Assembly: GCA_900546885.1 (NCBI GenBank)
Contig: UREN01000094.1
Coordinates: forward strand, 1-6,567
Reading direction: 5' to 3'
Source: an uncultured Oscillospiraceae bacterium
Lineage (GTDB): Bacteria > Bacillota > Clostridia > Oscillospirales > Ruminococcaceae
Length of the DNA: 6,567 nt
Position numbers and translations under genes: made by a program. This document shows positions 5,833-6,567 of the stretch, piece by piece. The notes under the pieces are model-generated. The model was given only the letters and a program-made list of their open reading frames with translations, was not told the origin of the DNA and searched no databases. Within the stretch, counting starts at the first letter, position 1. Each line of letters starts with the position of its first letter.

Positions 5833-5886
5833 CTGCCCGGTTTCGCCAAAGGCGAAATGGGCGGCGCAAGCCGCACAAGGGCCGGG
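5833..5886. repeat. 36-bp direct repeat copy 2 with adjoining hairpin
   Basis: The second 36-bp copy is 5851-5886. Just before it TTTCGCC, loop AAA, GGCGAAA forms a 7-bp hairpin (5841-5857). The stretch CTGCCCGGTTTCGC...AAAGG.GAAATG (5833-5859) recurs, slightly changed, at 2844-2869 in the terL-portal gap. Confidence 0.85.
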
Positions 5887-5889
5887 GCG

Positions 5890-6363
5890 TCACGCCGGGC
5901 CGTGCGCGGCGGCCTTTTCCCACGCGGCCAGCCAGCGCTCCACCCGTTTGCGCCAGGCCTCGCCCGTGGCGCCCAGCTCGTCGGCCACGGCCTCCCAGGG
6001 CATGCCCTCCAGGCAGGCAAGCTGCACGGCACAGCGCAGCGCCGCGTCCTCAATGCCCTCAATGGCCTGCAGGGCGTCGGCGTAGTCCTGCTCATACTGG
6101 GCGTTTTTCTGTTCCAGCGCGCGGGCCATGCGGCGCACCTCGGCGCGCTTTCGGGCCCGCGCCGCCGGGCCGTCCGCCGCGCACACGCCGCGCACCGTCA
6201 CCGTGCCCAGCGCATACGGCGCGCTGCGGCCCGAGGCCTGCACCGTGTCTGTCACCACCTGCGGCGCGCGCAAAAGGCTCTCTTCCAGGCGGTGCATGCG
6301 CCGCACGCGCGCGTCAATGTCTGCCGGCACGGCCCACAGCCGCCGGAATTCCCGTTTTGTCAT
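5890..6363 (-). CDS. Phage regulator with sigma-70 region-4-like C-terminus
   Basis: This 157-aa protein has the layout of the small sigma-like or ArpU/DUF1492-like proteins encoded just upstream of terminase genes in Firmicute phages. An N-terminal helical segment (IDARVRRMHRLEESL, about 16-30) leads to the family-like phrase PQVVTDTVQAS...APY...VTVRGV (34-60). A charged coiled-coil-like region follows (about 68-100), then IEDAALRCAVQLACLEGMPWEAVADELG...WRKRVERWL (104-145), which matches a region-4-type helix-turn-helix in pattern. Such proteins are thought to control late or packaging operons, so a role at the candidate terS promoter is plausible. The start at 6363 is fixed by AAAGGAGG (6371-6378) 7 nt upstream; the longer frame to 6513 begins in adapter sequence. 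A strong terminator follows at 5657-5699. Confidence 0.75.
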   Translation of the reverse strand: MTKREFRRLWAVPADIDARVRRMHRLEESLLRAPQVVTDTVQASGRSAPYALGTVTVRGVCAADGPAARARKRAEVRRMARALEQKNAQYEQDYADALQAIEGIEDAALRCAVQLACLEGMPWEAVADELGATGEAWRKRVERWLAAWEKAAAHGPA

Positions 6364-6496
6364 GGCTTTGCCTCCTTTTTTGTGTTGCGGCCGCGCTTGC
6401 GTTCCGCCCGGGCCCCGGCGCGCCGCGGCGGGGCCGCTTCCCGGCGGAAGGCGGCCTTTGCCCTGCCGGAAAATGCCGGGCGCGGCAGGCGCCCTT
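6364..6496. other. GC-rich leader upstream of the regulator
   Basis: Apart from the regulator's ribosome site (6371-6378) I see no gene or clear promoter in these 133 bp. A short CCTTTGCCCTGCCG phrase near 6455 recurs near 2024-2037. The end of the genuine insert is 6496. Confidence 0.6.
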
Positions 6497-6567
6497 AGAT
6501 CGGAAGAGCACACGTCTGAACTCCAGTCACACAGTGATCTCGTATGCCGTCTTCTGCTTGAAAAAAA
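6497..6567 (+). other. Illumina TruSeq index adapter plus poly-A (artefact)
   Basis: AGATCGGAAGAGCACACG and the rest of the TruSeq index adapter are present, with the six-base barcode ACAGTG and the P7 end CTTCTGCTTG. Seven A follow, as when a read runs past the end of the molecule. Translated on the minus strand it gives a false CSSDLR extension on the regulator. Confidence 0.98.

Larger units (their letters stand above)
5377..5889. other. Regulator-terS gap (513 bp), non-coding
   Basis: No gene is supported. From the regulator end it holds a repeat-rich 3' tract (5723-5886), a strong minus-strand terminator (5657-5699), about 185 bp of GC-rich sequence with no feature I recognise (5470-5656), the candidate late promoter (5423-5469) and the terS leader. 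Confidence 0.75.

Noticed and set aside
6364..6513. 50-residue N-terminal extension of the regulator beginning MCSSDL
   Set aside because: The first residues are translated index adapter and the rest is a GC-rich leader; the ATG at 6363 has an ideal ribosome site.

Overview
The window is a contig from a GC-rich bacterial host or its phage. It holds the packaging start of a tailed-phage (Caudoviricetes-type) structural module, with every gene on the minus strand. In transcription order (right to left) these are a small phage regulator with a sigma-70 region-4-like C-terminus (6363-5890), a putative terminase small subunit (5376-4894), the terminase large subunit (4569-3085) and a portal protein (1898 to the contig edge). 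Strong AAAGGAGG-type Shine-Dalgarno sites, heavy use of GCG/GGC/GCC codons and the style of the regulator and small-terminase proteins suggest a prophage or phage of a GC-rich gut Firmicute (Oscillospirales-like). That taxonomic guess is inference.

Both contig ends are sequencing-library adapter, not biology. Positions 1-36 are the end of the Illumina TruSeq universal (P5-side) adapter. Positions 6497-6567 are the TruSeq index adapter (barcode ACAGTG) followed by a run of A. Genuine sequence is therefore about 37-6496. The apparent portal C-terminus and an apparent N-terminal extension of the regulator are translated adapter.

The four genes look intact apart from the truncated portal, but they are unusually far apart for a phage: about 513, 324 and 1186 bp of non-coding DNA, close to a third of the insert. 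The terL-portal gap is not random spacer. It carries two inverted, colinear copies of a roughly 300-370 nt element made of several hairpins, flanked by a near-perfect 74-nt inverted repeat. Between copies the stems change by compensatory base pairs while the loops stay the same. One part forms a three-way junction (closing stem plus two hairpins) in both copies. Fragments of the same repeat family also sit in the terS-terL and regulator-terS gaps.

Functionally, the regulator probably controls the late operon. It is followed by a strong intrinsic terminator. A candidate promoter upstream of terS has 9-bp tandem repeats exactly at its -35 position. The terminase subunits would cut and pump DNA through the portal into the procapsid. 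The repeat-rich gaps are either a host-type dispersed repeat that colonised a prophage or an undescribed structured RNA/DNA element; the sequence alone does not decide between them.
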